A DNA stretch of 64,000 bases from Tautonia plasticadhaerens (GTDB taxonomy: Bacteria; Planctomycetota; Planctomycetia; Isosphaerales; Isosphaeraceae), in assembly GCF_007752535.1 (NCBI RefSeq), contig NZ_CP036426.1, positions 8,122,001-8,186,000 on the forward strand, read 5' to 3'. The notes under the pieces were generated by a model. That model was not told the DNA's origin. It did not search any database and worked only from the letters and a program-made list of their open reading frames with translations. The translations under genes were made by a program, and so were the position numbers. Of the stretch, positions 40,678 through 49,502 are shown one piece after another; within the stretch, counting starts at the first letter, position 1; each line of letters opens with the position of its first letter.

Positions 40678-41457
40678 TTATCCAGCCGGGAGCGTCGCTG
40701 ACCACGCCGAGGCGAGCGCCGAGGCCATCCCGGCCACGCCGAGCAGGGTCAGCAGCAGGCCGATCCCCAGCCGGACCGGGAGCCAGGCCGAGAAGCTGGA
40801 CAGGGCCGGGGCCGACCGGGCGAGCAGCCCGACGGCGACCTGGGCCACGAGCAACGCCAGGGCGATGGGCGCCGCCAGCCGGAGGGCCAGGCCGATCGCC
40901 TGGGAGACCATGGCGAATGCCGACCGCAGGGACGCCTCGCCGGTCACGCCGACGACGCCGACGCCCCCCGCCGGGCCGATGCGATAGCTCCCGGCCAGGG
41001 CGATCATCAGCCGGAAGGGGCCGTCGAGCGCGGCGAAGGTCGCCAGGGCGACCAGGCCGCCGAGCGTGGCCAGGGGGGGCTCCGGGCCGTCCTCGGCCCC
41101 GGGCCCGGGGGCGATCGAGGCGGCGGCCGAGAGCCCGGCCTGGGCCCCGATCACCTCCCCCGCCAGCCGGGCCGCCGCGGCGATCAGCCCCGCGCCGATC
41201 CCCAGGACGGCGCCTGCCATCGCCTCGTACAGGGCGAGGCCGCCCAGGGCGAGCGGATCCGACGAGGTCGGCACGTCGTCCCCCACCAGCGGCGACACCG
41301 CCGCGGCGATCACCGCCGACGCCGCCAGCCGGACCCGCAGCCCGGCCCCCGCCCCCCCCGCCAGCCAGGCCAGCGCCCAGACCAGGCCCACCGATCTCGA
41401 CAGCACCAGCAGGAACGCGGCCGGGCTGCCGAGCAGGTCGAAGGGCGGCGGGGGCAT
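40678..41457 (-). CDS. fliR: FliR, flagellar export apparatus
   Basis: A 259-residue export-gate membrane protein with six hydrophobic helices, including VLSRSVGLVWALAWLAGG near the start and the C-terminal FSAWLPVRLGIGLLLTLLG. The length matches FliR (about 260). It forms a helical gate with FliP and FliQ. The 193-nt gap from fliQ contains an 11-bp inverted repeat (41499-41509 with 41610-41620). Confidence 0.92.
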   Translation of the reverse strand: MPPPPFDLLGSPAAFLLVLSRSVGLVWALAWLAGGAGAGLRVRLAASAVIAAAVSPLVGDDVPTSSDPLALGGLALYEAMAGAVLGIGAGLIAAAARLAGEVIGAQAGLSAAASIAPGPGAEDGPEPPLATLGGLVALATFAALDGPFRLMIALAGSYRIGPAGGVGVVGVTGEASLRSAFAMVSQAIGLALRLAAPIALALLVAQVAVGLLARSAPALSSFSAWLPVRLGIGLLLTLLGVAGMASALASAWSATLPAG

Positions 41458-41650
41458 GGGGGTCCCTCCTCGGGCCGTGGTCGGCGGTCGACCTGCGGCG
41501 GATGGCGGATGATCGAGGGGAACGGTCGGCCGAGGACGGACGACCGGCGGTCGACGACTCGGGATCGGCCGAGGATGGTCGGGGCCGTTCCGGCGGCCGG
41601 CATCCCAGGTCCGCCATCCGAATCCCGCCCCGGGCCCTCCCGGATCGACG

Positions 41651-41917
41651 TCAGAGCAACTCCGGGAACCCTCCCAGGGCGGCGGCGGCGAAGTCGAGCC
41701 AGCGGGCGAGGAGCCAGGGGAGCAGCAGCACCGTGACGGCGGCGACCGCGAGCAGTCGGGCGACGAGGCCGACCGTCGGCTCGTTCATCTGGGTCATCGC
41801 CTGGCCGAGGGCCGCGAGGAGCCCGACCACGAGCGCCGCCCCCAGCGGCCCGGCCGCCAGCAGCAAGGCCAGGCGGACCGCCTCCCGGGTCGCGCCGATG
41901 AGAACCGCGTCTCCCAT
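41651..41917 (-). CDS. fliQ: FliQ, flagellar export apparatus
   Basis: An 88-residue protein with two TM hairpins (AVRLALLLAAGPLGAALVVGL and LLAVAAVTVLLLPWLL) and the family motif QAMTQMNEPTVG between them. ATG 41917 has GGAGG 6 nt upstream; the ATG at 41923 overlaps that site. It starts 52 nt after fliP. Confidence 0.93.
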   Translation of the reverse strand: MGDAVLIGATREAVRLALLLAAGPLGAALVVGLLAALGQAMTQMNEPTVGLVARLLAVAAVTVLLLPWLLARWLDFAAAALGGFPELL

Positions 41918-41968
41918 GATCATCCTCCGATTTGATCCCGGCAAGCGTGGTCCCGCCCGATCGATCGG

Positions 41969-42946
41969 TCATCCGCCGCCGGGGGAGCCGACGGCGAAGG
42001 TGCGCAGCAGGGCGTCGGCCACCAGCCACCAGCCGTCGGCCAGCACGAAGACCGCCAGCTTCAGCGGCAGGGCCACCTGGGCCGGGGGCAACATGATCAG
42101 CCCGGTGGCCGCGAGCACGGCCGAGGCCACCAGGTCGATCACCAGGAACGGCAGGTAGATGACGAAGCCGATCCAGAGCGCCGTCGTCAGCTCGCTGATG
42201 AGGAAGGCCGGGGCGACCACGCGGAGCGGCGGCGACGACGAGGCCGACCCCGCCCCCCCCGCCCCCCCCGATCCGCCGCCGACCTCGGCCGCGCGGGCCT
42301 CCAGGGCCTCGAGGTATCGGTCGTGCCCGGTGCGGCGGATCTGGTCGAGCATGAAGGCCTTGATCGGCCCGGAGCCGGCCCGCCAGGCCTCCTCGGCCGA
42401 CAGCTCGCCGTCGGCATAGGGTGCGATGGCGTCCCGGTAGACCGACTCGGCGGCCGGGGCCATGACCATCGCCGTCAGCAGCAGGGAGAGGGCCATGAGC
42501 ACCTGATTGCCCGGCACCTGGGGGCTGCCGATCGCCTGCCGGAGCAGCAGCAGGACGACATTGATCCGCACGAACGCCGTCGCCATCAGCACCGCGACCG
42601 GCGCCAGCGAGACGGCCGCGAACAGGCCGACCGTCCGCGCGACCCGCTCCAGCTCGTCCCGGGCCGGGGGGGCGACGACCGCCTCCCCGGCGCCGGCCGA
42701 CTGCACGGCGGAGGCCGGGGCGACCGCCTCGTCGAGTTCGATCGACCACCGGTCGAACATCGCCGGGTCGACGCCCATCAGCGAGGGTCCCGCCGGGGAG
42801 GGCGGGACGCCGCCCCCCTCGCCGCCGAGGGCGAGGGGCCCCGCCAGCAGGCCGAGCAGGAGCACGCCCGGGCCGATGATGAAGTTGACGGCGGGCCGAC
42901 GACGGTCGGCGGGCCGATCCTGCGGTCCCGGGGTCGATCGCCTCAT
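41969..42946 (-). CDS. fliP: FliP, flagellar export apparatus
   Basis: A 325-residue protein. A signal/TM (IIGPGVLLLGLLAGPLALG), the family core LLLLRQAIGSPQVPGNQVLMALSLLLTAMVM, and LMLPPAQVALPLKLAVFVLADGW at the end are clear. A Gly/Ala-rich insert (about 215-235) lies between helices. Typical FliP is about 245 residues, so the N-terminal region is extended by about 80 residues before the core. ATG overlaps the fliO stop (ATGA). Confidence 0.93.
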   Translation of the reverse strand: MRRSTPGPQDRPADRRRPAVNFIIGPGVLLLGLLAGPLALGGEGGGVPPSPAGPSLMGVDPAMFDRWSIELDEAVAPASAVQSAGAGEAVVAPPARDELERVARTVGLFAAVSLAPVAVLMATAFVRINVVLLLLRQAIGSPQVPGNQVLMALSLLLTAMVMAPAAESVYRDAIAPYADGELSAEEAWRAGSGPIKAFMLDQIRRTGHDRYLEALEARAAEVGGGSGGAGGAGSASSSPPLRVVAPAFLISELTTALWIGFVIYLPFLVIDLVASAVLAATGLIMLPPAQVALPLKLAVFVLADGWWLVADALLRTFAVGSPGGG

Positions 42947-43431
42947 CCCTTCCCTCCCGGTCGAATCGGGTCGGCAGGTAACCCCGGGGCCGGTTCGGCG
43001 GACGTCTCCAACTCGCCGAGCAGGGCCGGGGGCCCCTGGGAGCCGACGCCGAGGATCAGCGTCCGGTCCCCGGCCCGGAGCAGGTAGACCGCGTGTCGGC
43101 CGGTCAGGTGGGCGCGGCCGACGACCCGGAGCGCCCCCGCACCCCCGGCCGGCCGGAGCCGTCCGGAGGCCAGCACCGCGACCCCGAGCACGGCGAGCAC
43201 GGCGGTCGCCGCGACCCCGATCGACCCGTCGAATCCGATCCCCCCGCCCCCGCCGAAGGCCGGTGCGGGATCCCCTCCCGTCCCCGTCGCCTGGGGGGCA
43301 TCCTGGGCCCTCGACGGCGACCCGGCGAGGACCAGGGCCGCCGCGAGCACGGCCGGGAGCGCGGCGAGGCGGCGGGGTGCCGAGCCGGGGCCGAGGCCGG
43401 GGGACGTTCGGGAGGTCATGAGCATGAGCAT
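42943..43431 (-). CDS. fliO: FliO-like flagellar membrane protein
   Basis: A 162-residue protein with a cleavable or anchoring hydrophobic N-terminus (about 22-41), a Gly-rich linker, one TM (GVAATAVLAVLGVAVLASG) and a short C-terminal domain (RVVGRAHLTGRHAVYLLRAGDRTLILGVG), the usual FliO order. FliO helps assemble FliP. It overlaps fliP by ATGA. Three in-frame ATGs (43431, 43425, 43419) are possible starts, none with a strong ribosome binding site. Confidence 0.8.
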   Translation of the reverse strand: MLMLMTSRTSPGLGPGSAPRRLAALPAVLAAALVLAGSPSRAQDAPQATGTGGDPAPAFGGGGGIGFDGSIGVAATAVLAVLGVAVLASGRLRPAGGAGALRVVGRAHLTGRHAVYLLRAGDRTLILGVGSQGPPALLGELETSAEPAPGLPADPIRPGGKG

Positions 43432-43589
43432 GCCGATCGGTGGAAGGGACGATGCATCCCGGTCGGGCCGCGTCCGCCCGGCGCCCGTCCCGGCCGTGGG
43501 ACGGGCAAGTCGCGCCGCCCGGGGGATCGCCGGGCACCCCGGAGGTCGGTCCTCCGGGCGACCCGGCCTCGCCGGGTCCCGCGCCCGGC

Positions 43590-44141
43590 TCAGACGAAGA
43601 CCGCCTCCCGCCCGGCGGGCTCGGGGAGGGTGATCAGGCCCCGGTCGTGGAGCCGCCGGAGGTGCTCGGCCAGCTCGGCCTGGGCGGCCTCGGCGTCGTC
43701 CAGGCGGAAGGGGCCGAGCCCTTCCATCGCCGCCCGGAGCGTGTCGGCCGACCCGGGGGGGAGGGCCTCGAGCACCGTGTCCCGGACCGACCGCGCGGCG
43801 CCGGCCAGGGCGAGCGCCCAGAGCGGGGCGTCCTCGTCGTGGTAGGAGGACCGGAGGTCCCGGGCGAGGAGCTTGACCACGTCGTCGAAGGAGAACCAGA
43901 GCCGCCGCAGGCCGAGGTCGAAGAACTCGCCGAGCACCCGGCGCTGCTCGACCGGGTCGATCCGCTCCAGGCGGGCGATCTCCAGGGTCACCGCCTCGAC
44001 GGCACCCCGGTCCAGCTCGGCCAGCAGCTTGGAGGCCAGCGGCTGCTCCAGGCTGACGACCAGGATCGCGGCCTTGCGGATCGGCGGGATCGCGTCGGGG
44101 TCGGTCGCGTCCTCGGCCGTCTCGAAAAACTGCGTGCTCAT
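43590..44141 (-). CDS. fliG: Mini-FliG lacking the middle domain
   Basis: A 183-residue FliG. Residues about 20-80 (RKAAILVVSLEQPLASKLLAELDRGAVEAVTLEIARLERIDP) match the N-terminal domain that binds FliF. Residues about 80-180 (FSFDDVVKLLARDL, GLGPFRLDDAEAAQAELAEHLRRL) match the C-terminal torque domain. The middle armadillo domain with EHPQ, which contacts FliM, is absent; usual FliG is about 330 residues. The normal RAAxxLxxDL helix is here GSADTLRAAM. ATG overlaps the fliF stop (ATGA), so it is made with FliF. Confidence 0.85.
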   Translation of the reverse strand: MSTQFFETAEDATDPDAIPPIRKAAILVVSLEQPLASKLLAELDRGAVEAVTLEIARLERIDPVEQRRVLGEFFDLGLRRLWFSFDDVVKLLARDLRSSYHDEDAPLWALALAGAARSVRDTVLEALPPGSADTLRAAMEGLGPFRLDDAEAAQAELAEHLRRLHDRGLITLPEPAGREAVFV

Positions 44142-45667
44142 GCGTCGACTCCCTGCTCGACCCAGCGTCTCAGCACGGCGGCGGCGGCCGACGGGTCGCG
44201 CCGGACCAGCTCCCGGACGCGGTCGGCCGGGCCGGGCGCGTCGTCGTCCCGGAGGTCCGGGAGGTGCGGCCTCGGGGGTTCGGCGGCGGCCGGGGCCGAC
44301 CCCGGGGGCGGCCGAAGGCCCGGCAGCCATCCCCCGGCGGAGGCGAGCAGCGCCAGCGCCGCCCCGACGCCGATGATCACGGCCGGCGCCCACCAGTACT
44401 CCGGCCAGCCCCGGGCCTCCCGGGCCCGGGGGGCGTGCTCGGCCGGCTCGGGGGGCAGCGGCCCCATCAGGATCTGGACCGGGCCGCGCGATTCCTCGGG
44501 GATCACGTGCGTGACGATCCGACGGACGTAATCCTCGGTGTAGGAGACGAACCGGTCCAGGACCTCCCGCCTCGGCTGCTTCCCGTCGGCGAAGGCGTCG
44601 TGACGGGCCAGGTAATACCCCGCCGGGACCTCGACGAGCACCTTCGCCCGGGGGGCGACCGCCCCGGGCCCCTCGGAGTCCGTCGGGGGCGACGCCCGGG
44701 GCGGGGCCGGCCGGGCCAGCGACATCGGCCCGTTGGGCACGACCGCGACGGCCGTCCACCGGGGCGCCTCGGGCTCCTCCCGGGCGGCCGTCGGCCCGGG
44801 GGCCCGGGGGGAGGGGCCCGGGGGCCCCTCCAGTGTGACCTCGACCCGGACCCCCTCGACCGACCGGCCCAGCTCCTCGGCGATGGCGGCCTCCCAGCCC
44901 CGGGCCCGGGCCTCGGCCTGCATGCTCTGCGCGTATCGATCGTCGCCGGCCTTGAGCAGGGCGTCCCCCTTGGCGTCGATGATGGTCACGTCCTTCGCCT
45001 CCAGGCCGGTGAAGGCGGTCACCACGTTGAGGACCCGGCCGACCGTGTCGGGCGAGATCGCCCGGTCCCGGTCGGCCGTCAGGCGGATCCCGGCCCGGGC
45101 CGGCTCCGGGTCGGCGAAGGGACGGGACGGGCCCGGGTGCAGCTCGACCTCGGCCGACAGGAGGCCGGGGATCCGCTCCAGGGCCCCCCGGATCTTCGCC
45201 GCCTTGGACGTGAGGACCACCTGTGCCCGCTCCCTCGCATCGGCCAGGATGCCCGGCCGGAGCGGGTCGGCGAACTCCCGGCTCAACGGCCGTCGGGCGA
45301 GCCCCTCCTGCTCGAGCACCTTCAGCGCCTCGGCCTCCCGGTCGGGCGAGACCCCCAGCCGGCCCCGATCGTCGGGCTCGGCGCCGATCCCCTTGATGGC
45401 CAGCGCCCGGTCCAACGCCTCCAGCTCGTCGGGGGCGAAGGATCGGCCGTTGTCGAGCCAGGAGACCCGGGGGGACTCGGGGGAGACCAGGGCCATCCCC
45501 GCCGCGGCGGCCAGCGCCGAGGCGACGGCCAGGGCCGCCGCCCTCCTCGACGCGCCCCGGCGATCCCGGAACCACCGGCCGATCGGCCCCAGCCGATCGG
45601 CCAGCCGCCCCTTGCCGATCGCCGGGGCCGGACGGGCCCCGACGGCCTCGCGATCCTCGATCCGCAT
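44138..45667 (-). CDS. fliF: FliF, MS-ring protein
   Basis: A 509-residue MS-ring protein: TM1 at about 42-62, YscJ/FliF ring-building motifs (SWLDNGRSFAPDELEALDRALAIKGI...KVLEQEGLARRPLSREFAD) and the RBM3 region, TM2 near 430-450, and the C-terminal FliG-binding tail DRVRELVRRDPSAAAAVLRRWVEQG. The tail is intact although FliG is reduced. It is the first gene of the operon behind a strong promoter. Confidence 0.95.
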   Translation of the reverse strand: MRIEDREAVGARPAPAIGKGRLADRLGPIGRWFRDRRGASRRAAALAVASALAAAAGMALVSPESPRVSWLDNGRSFAPDELEALDRALAIKGIGAEPDDRGRLGVSPDREAEALKVLEQEGLARRPLSREFADPLRPGILADARERAQVVLTSKAAKIRGALERIPGLLSAEVELHPGPSRPFADPEPARAGIRLTADRDRAISPDTVGRVLNVVTAFTGLEAKDVTIIDAKGDALLKAGDDRYAQSMQAEARARGWEAAIAEELGRSVEGVRVEVTLEGPPGPSPRAPGPTAAREEPEAPRWTAVAVVPNGPMSLARPAPPRASPPTDSEGPGAVAPRAKVLVEVPAGYYLARHDAFADGKQPRREVLDRFVSYTEDYVRRIVTHVIPEESRGPVQILMGPLPPEPAEHAPRAREARGWPEYWWAPAVIIGVGAALALLASAGGWLPGLRPPPGSAPAAAEPPRPHLPDLRDDDAPGPADRVRELVRRDPSAAAAVLRRWVEQGVDA

Positions 45668-45813
45668 GGTCGCCCCGCTCCTCCGAGCGATCGCCGGGGC
45701 CGGCCCGCAGGGCCTCTCGGCCCGGGTCGGTCCGACACCGCCCCTCGCGGCTTCGCCCCCGGGTCCGATCGCGTCGCGACGGCACCCCGGCGGCCCTCCT
45801 CCCGAGCGGGCGA

Positions 45814-45842
45814 GTTATCCGACAATCCCCCGGTCTTGTCAA
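45814..45842 (-). promoter_or_regulatory. Promoter of the fliF operon
   Basis: Minus strand TTGACA (45837-45842) and GATAAC (45814-45819) with a 17-nt spacer. It gives a leader of about 140 nt to fliF ATG 45667. Confidence 0.7.
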
Positions 45843-46015
45843 TCTCGGCAGCGTCGCCGACCCGGGGGGGAAATGCGGGCGGGGCGGCCCGCCTCTCGGC
45901 GGGTCGCCCCGTGTGGTGTGGGCTCGGGGTGCTCGTCATGATCGACCGATCGGACGGCCGGCGTTCGCCGGCCTCGGGCCGCTTCGGTCACCCGGGATCA
46001 TCGGCCGATCGGGCC

Positions 46016-46669
46016 TCAGCGGTTGGTGCCAAACAGCGAGGAGCCGAGGCGGCCGTAGGCGCTGGGGACCACCGGGGCCTCGGGGGCCTCGTCGGTCTCC
46101 GGGGCGGCCGGGGTCATGTCGCCGGCGGGGACGGGCTCGGCGCCGTACATCTGGCCGGTCGCCTGGCCGGCACCGTAGGCCTGGCCGGCGCCGTAGACGT
46201 CGCCCGAGTACTGGGCGGTGGGGTAGGCCTGCGGGGCGGCTGCGACCTGCGGGCTGGCGTACTGGCCCGAGGGGTAGACGTCGCCGCCGTAGGCATAGCC
46301 GCAGTCCTCGGCACCGCCGTGGCCGCAGCCGCCGCCAAGCATGCCCATCAGGCCGCCGCCGCAGCGCTTCTTCTTCAGGACCCACTCGTACTCGAAGCAC
46401 TTGGGCGGGCACTTGGGCAGCTCGATCTTCGGCAGGCAGATCTTCGGCATGTGCAGCTTCGGCAACTTGAAGCCGCAGTGCTTCGGCTCGGGGGCGCAGT
46501 AGTCGGCGACGTAGCCCTGGCCGGAGGGCAGGACGCCCTGGGCGCTGGGGGCGACGTACTGGGGGGCGGCCTGCGGGGTGGGCAGCAGCCCGCCACCGGC
46601 CTTGGCGATGCCGCTCGTCGAGGCGAGCGCGAGGGCCAGGCAGACGCTCAGGGTCAGGGGCTTCGACAT
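46016..46669 (-). CDS. Secreted Cys-rich protein with xxPK repeats
   Basis: A 217-residue exported protein with signal peptide (LTLSVCLALALASTSGIAKA). Residues about 60-95 contain a run of Pro-Lys repeats with regular cysteines (KLPKLHMPKICLPKIELPK), then a cysteine/glycine patch CGGGLMGMLGGGCGHGG, then a Tyr/Gly/Ala-rich low-complexity tail (GAGQAYGAGQATGQMYG). It resembles planctomycete surface or storage-like proteins of unknown role. ATG 46669 was chosen over GTG 46681, which overlaps the GAGGAG site. It is transcribed after a 720-nt gap. Confidence 0.75.
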   Translation of the reverse strand: MSKPLTLSVCLALALASTSGIAKAGGGLLPTPQAAPQYVAPSAQGVLPSGQGYVADYCAPEPKHCGFKLPKLHMPKICLPKIELPKCPPKCFEYEWVLKKKRCGGGLMGMLGGGCGHGGAEDCGYAYGGDVYPSGQYASPQVAAAPQAYPTAQYSGDVYGAGQAYGAGQATGQMYGAEPVPAGDMTPAAPETDEAPEAPVVPSAYGRLGSSLFGTNR

Positions 46670-46932
46670 GGGAGGTAGCACTCCTCAGGAATCTCACCCG
46701 ATCGGGTCCCGGGCCGCTCGGTCGATCGGCCGTCCCCAATCGGAATTCGTATGACTGGCGCCTCTGCACGGCGGACGTTCCCGGCGTCCGGGGCCGACCG
46801 GCCCACCCGTCGAGAGGACACCCCCTTGGGTCTCGATGCTCCCGAGTCCTCGCCGCGGCGTGACCTTGGCGAGCCACCCGTTGTATCGTCATGGCGCGGG
46901 GCGCCCTTGAGCACCTTCCCCCTTTTCCTGCA

Positions 46933-46999
46933 AGGGTTTAGGGCGATCGACCCTGGCGGTCGCCCCGATCCCGAAAGGATGACCGCCTGGGTAAACCCT
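46933..46999. other. Nested long hairpin in the leader of the Cys-rich gene
   Basis: AGGGTTTA (46933-46940) pairs with TAAACCCT (46992-46999). Inside it GGCGGTC pairs with GACCGCC, and ATCC pairs with GGAT around a CGAAA loop. About 19 bp are paired. It lies about 265 nt before ATG 46669 on the minus strand. The remaining gap to 47260 carries another hairpin at 47128-47156. Confidence 0.45.
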
Positions 47000-47260
47000 G
47001 ATGCCGGAACGACCCTCACGCCCGCGACGACCGCAACCGGAGCCCCTCGCCCATCGGAGAACTCACGCCGATCGGCCCGCCTTGCCCGGCGGGTATCGGG
47101 ACCCGATCCGGCAAGCTCTCGCACGACGCCCCCCGGGCGAGCCTCGCCCGGGGGGCGCGTCGGCGCGGTACGCCCCCCGAGGCACCCGGGACCGGCGCCG
47201 ATCGCATCGAGCCCGCCCGAGTCCGGCCGGGGCCGGCGCCCGGACAGGGGCGAAACGACC

Positions 47261-47301
47261 GGGGCCCGGCGCCCGCGACCAGGTCGCGGGCGCCGGGCCC
47301 C
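47261..47301 (-). terminator. 18-bp GC-only hairpin after the ArnT-like gene
   Basis: Arms 47261-47278 and 47284-47301 (GGGGCCCGGCGCCCGCGA) with loop CCAGG. It is 90 nt past the stop on the minus strand, without a T-run. Confidence 0.55.
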
Positions 47302-47390
47302 TGGGTCAGATCGTGCCGGCCGGGACGACACGGTGATTCGAGATCGCCCGGATCGGCCACCCGGACGCAAGTCTTCCGGGCGATGCGGCC

Positions 47391-49214
47391 TCAGCGGAGC
47401 GGGCCCGTCCCGAGGTCGGAGGCGGGGTCGGCGTCGGCCGAGGCGACCGTGCCGGCGGGCGCGTCGACGCGGAGCAGGACCAGTTCATTGCGGCCCAGGT
47501 CGGGCTCCCGGTACAGCTCGGTCGTCAGCCCCCGGAGCGCGGGGGCGAAGCGATCGTAGAGGCGGTCCCGGATCAGGAAGTGGCGCGCCTCCCGGTCGGG
47601 GTCGGCGATCCAGCCGAGTAGCACGTCGAGTTCCTGCTGGAGCCGCAGGCCGGGATCCTCGACGAGGGTGCCCTGGCGGGCCTCGACGACCATGTCGTGG
47701 GCGTCGTTGGTGCTCGGCTGGCTGCCGGGCACGGGGGCGAGCGCGCGGTCCCGGAGGTAGAACCAGAGCCCCTCGTCCAGTTCGTGGAAGAACAGGACGG
47801 TCGACTCGTCGTCGGGGACGAGCCGGTCGATCGTCGCGGCCAGGGGGCGGTGGCTCTGGGAGCCCAGTAGCGGCCGGGCGATCGCCCCGTAGGCGATCAG
47901 GACGCCGACGGAGACCGAGGCGGCGATCGGCGCCAGCGCCGTCGCCTCGGCCCCCCTCCTCCAGGCCACGGCCGAGGCGACCACGCCGGCCACCACGACC
48001 GCCGCCAGCGCCAGCGACGCCCCGAGGAACTCGGGGGCCCGCTGCGAGACGACCACCGGGGCCGCGCAGGCGACCACGAACAGGACCACCCAGAGCGACT
48101 GGAGCATCAGCCTGGGGCCGATCGCCCCGGACCTCGCCTCCCGGGCCATCCGGATCCACCCCGACCCGGCCAGCAGCGCCACCGCCGGCAGGCAAGGGAC
48201 ATAATAATTGGGCTTGGCCACCGACCAGGTGCTGAACATCGCCAGGTTGGCGAACGCCCAGAACCAGGGGAACCAGGGGGTCGACCTCGACGCCCGGCCC
48301 CTCGCCGTGAAGGGCACGACCAGGGCCAGGATCGCCAGGGGGGTCCAGGGCATCGCCATCCAGAACCACTCGGCGACCAGGGGGGTCCGCCAGTCGTGGT
48401 GCGCCACCCCGGCCGAGCCGACCTTCTGGCCGATTTCCAGCATCCAGACGCTCAGCGCGTCGAACCGGGAGACCAGCACCGGCACCGGCCAGCAGAGGCA
48501 GAGGGCGGTCATCAAGGCGACCCCCCGCCAGTCCTGCAGCAGGAGGAGCCCCGCCTTCAGCCGCCTCGAGACGGCGAGGTACGGCACCACCGTCAGCCCG
48601 ACGAGGACCAGGATCACCGGCCCCTTGGTCAGGAAGCCCAGGCCCAGGCTCGCGTACATCAGGATCGACCAGCCCCGGGGGCCGGGCTCCTCCGATGGCG
48701 GCGGCAGGCCAGGCCCGACCCGATCGCCGTGCAGCCGACGCCAGGCGGAATAGAGGGCCAGCGTGGTGAAGAAGGCGAGCGGCCCGTCGTTGCCGGCCTG
48801 GCGGTGCTCGGTGATCGCATAGAAGGTCGAGCAATACGCCAACCCCGACGCGATCCCGACCCACCGCCCCCCGAGCCGACGACCCAGGTCGTAGACCAGC
48901 AGCGCCACGCCGACGGCCGCCAGGGCCGAGGGGAGGCGGACGATCACCTCGTCGCTGCGGCCGGTCAGCAGCATCAGCGAGGCGCTGGCCCACCTCGGCA
49001 GCGGCGGCTTCTCCAGCCGGGGGCGGCCCTGGATCTCGGCGATCAGCCAGTGGCCGTGGTTCACGGTGTCGAGGGACTCGGCGGCGGCGCGCTGCTCGCG
49101 CTTGCCCCAGAGGTCCACGGCACCGAGCAGGCCGACGAAGGTCACCAGCGCCGAGGCGAGCAACACCAGCTCGGGCCAGCGCGACCGGACCCGGTGCCCG
49201 AAACGAAGCGGCAT
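47391..49214 (-). CDS. ArnT-like glycosyltransferase (GT-C)
   Basis: A 607-residue multi-pass membrane protein. The N-terminal motif region (ESLDTVNHGHWLIAEIQGRPRLEKPPLPRW) carries the GT-C type acidic and KPPL residues, followed by about 12 hydrophobic segments and a soluble C-terminal domain from about 470. Such enzymes move sugars from polyprenyl phosphate carriers to lipids or proteins. GGAGG precedes ATG 49214 by 10 nt. A second copy is at 59030. Acceptor and sugar are unknown. Confidence 0.88.
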   Translation of the reverse strand: MPLRFGHRVRSRWPELVLLASALVTFVGLLGAVDLWGKREQRAAAESLDTVNHGHWLIAEIQGRPRLEKPPLPRWASASLMLLTGRSDEVIVRLPSALAAVGVALLVYDLGRRLGGRWVGIASGLAYCSTFYAITEHRQAGNDGPLAFFTTLALYSAWRRLHGDRVGPGLPPPSEEPGPRGWSILMYASLGLGFLTKGPVILVLVGLTVVPYLAVSRRLKAGLLLLQDWRGVALMTALCLCWPVPVLVSRFDALSVWMLEIGQKVGSAGVAHHDWRTPLVAEWFWMAMPWTPLAILALVVPFTARGRASRSTPWFPWFWAFANLAMFSTWSVAKPNYYVPCLPAVALLAGSGWIRMAREARSGAIGPRLMLQSLWVVLFVVACAAPVVVSQRAPEFLGASLALAAVVVAGVVASAVAWRRGAEATALAPIAASVSVGVLIAYGAIARPLLGSQSHRPLAATIDRLVPDDESTVLFFHELDEGLWFYLRDRALAPVPGSQPSTNDAHDMVVEARQGTLVEDPGLRLQQELDVLLGWIADPDREARHFLIRDRLYDRFAPALRGLTTELYREPDLGRNELVLLRVDAPAGTVASADADPASDLGTGPLR

Positions 49215-49304
49215 CGTGAGCAGCCCTCCCTGGCCGTCCCGGCCGTGGCCCGGCCCGCCGCCCGGCGGCGAGGCGCGAAGCAGGCCGGCCTCGATCGATC
49301 GGGG

Positions 49305-49333
49305 ACGATAGCCCAACCGGGCCCGACCGGCAA
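49305..49333 (-). promoter_or_regulatory. Promoter of the ArnT-like gene
   Basis: Minus strand TTGCCG (49328-49333) and TATCGT (49305-49310) with a 17-nt spacer, about 90 nt before the ATG. Confidence 0.5.
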
Positions 49334-49472
49334 CCCGAACCGGCCCGCGTCGGGGCAATCCGGGAATCTCCCGGGGAATTCCGCCGTCACTACCCCGACC
49401 GACCCGCAACGCCCCCCGGAGATTGCGCCGATTCGGCCCGGGACGCGCCACTCGGCGTCGCCTCAGCCCGAG

Positions 49473-49502
49473 TTGACAGGCCCTCCGGCCTTCGGTTATA
49501 CC
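49473..49502 (+). promoter_or_regulatory. Promoter of the MBOAT acylation locus
   Basis: TTGACA (49473-49478) and TATACC (49497-49502) with an 18-nt spacer, on the plus strand. Transcription from here would leave a leader of about 380 nt before ATG 49887. Confidence 0.6.
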
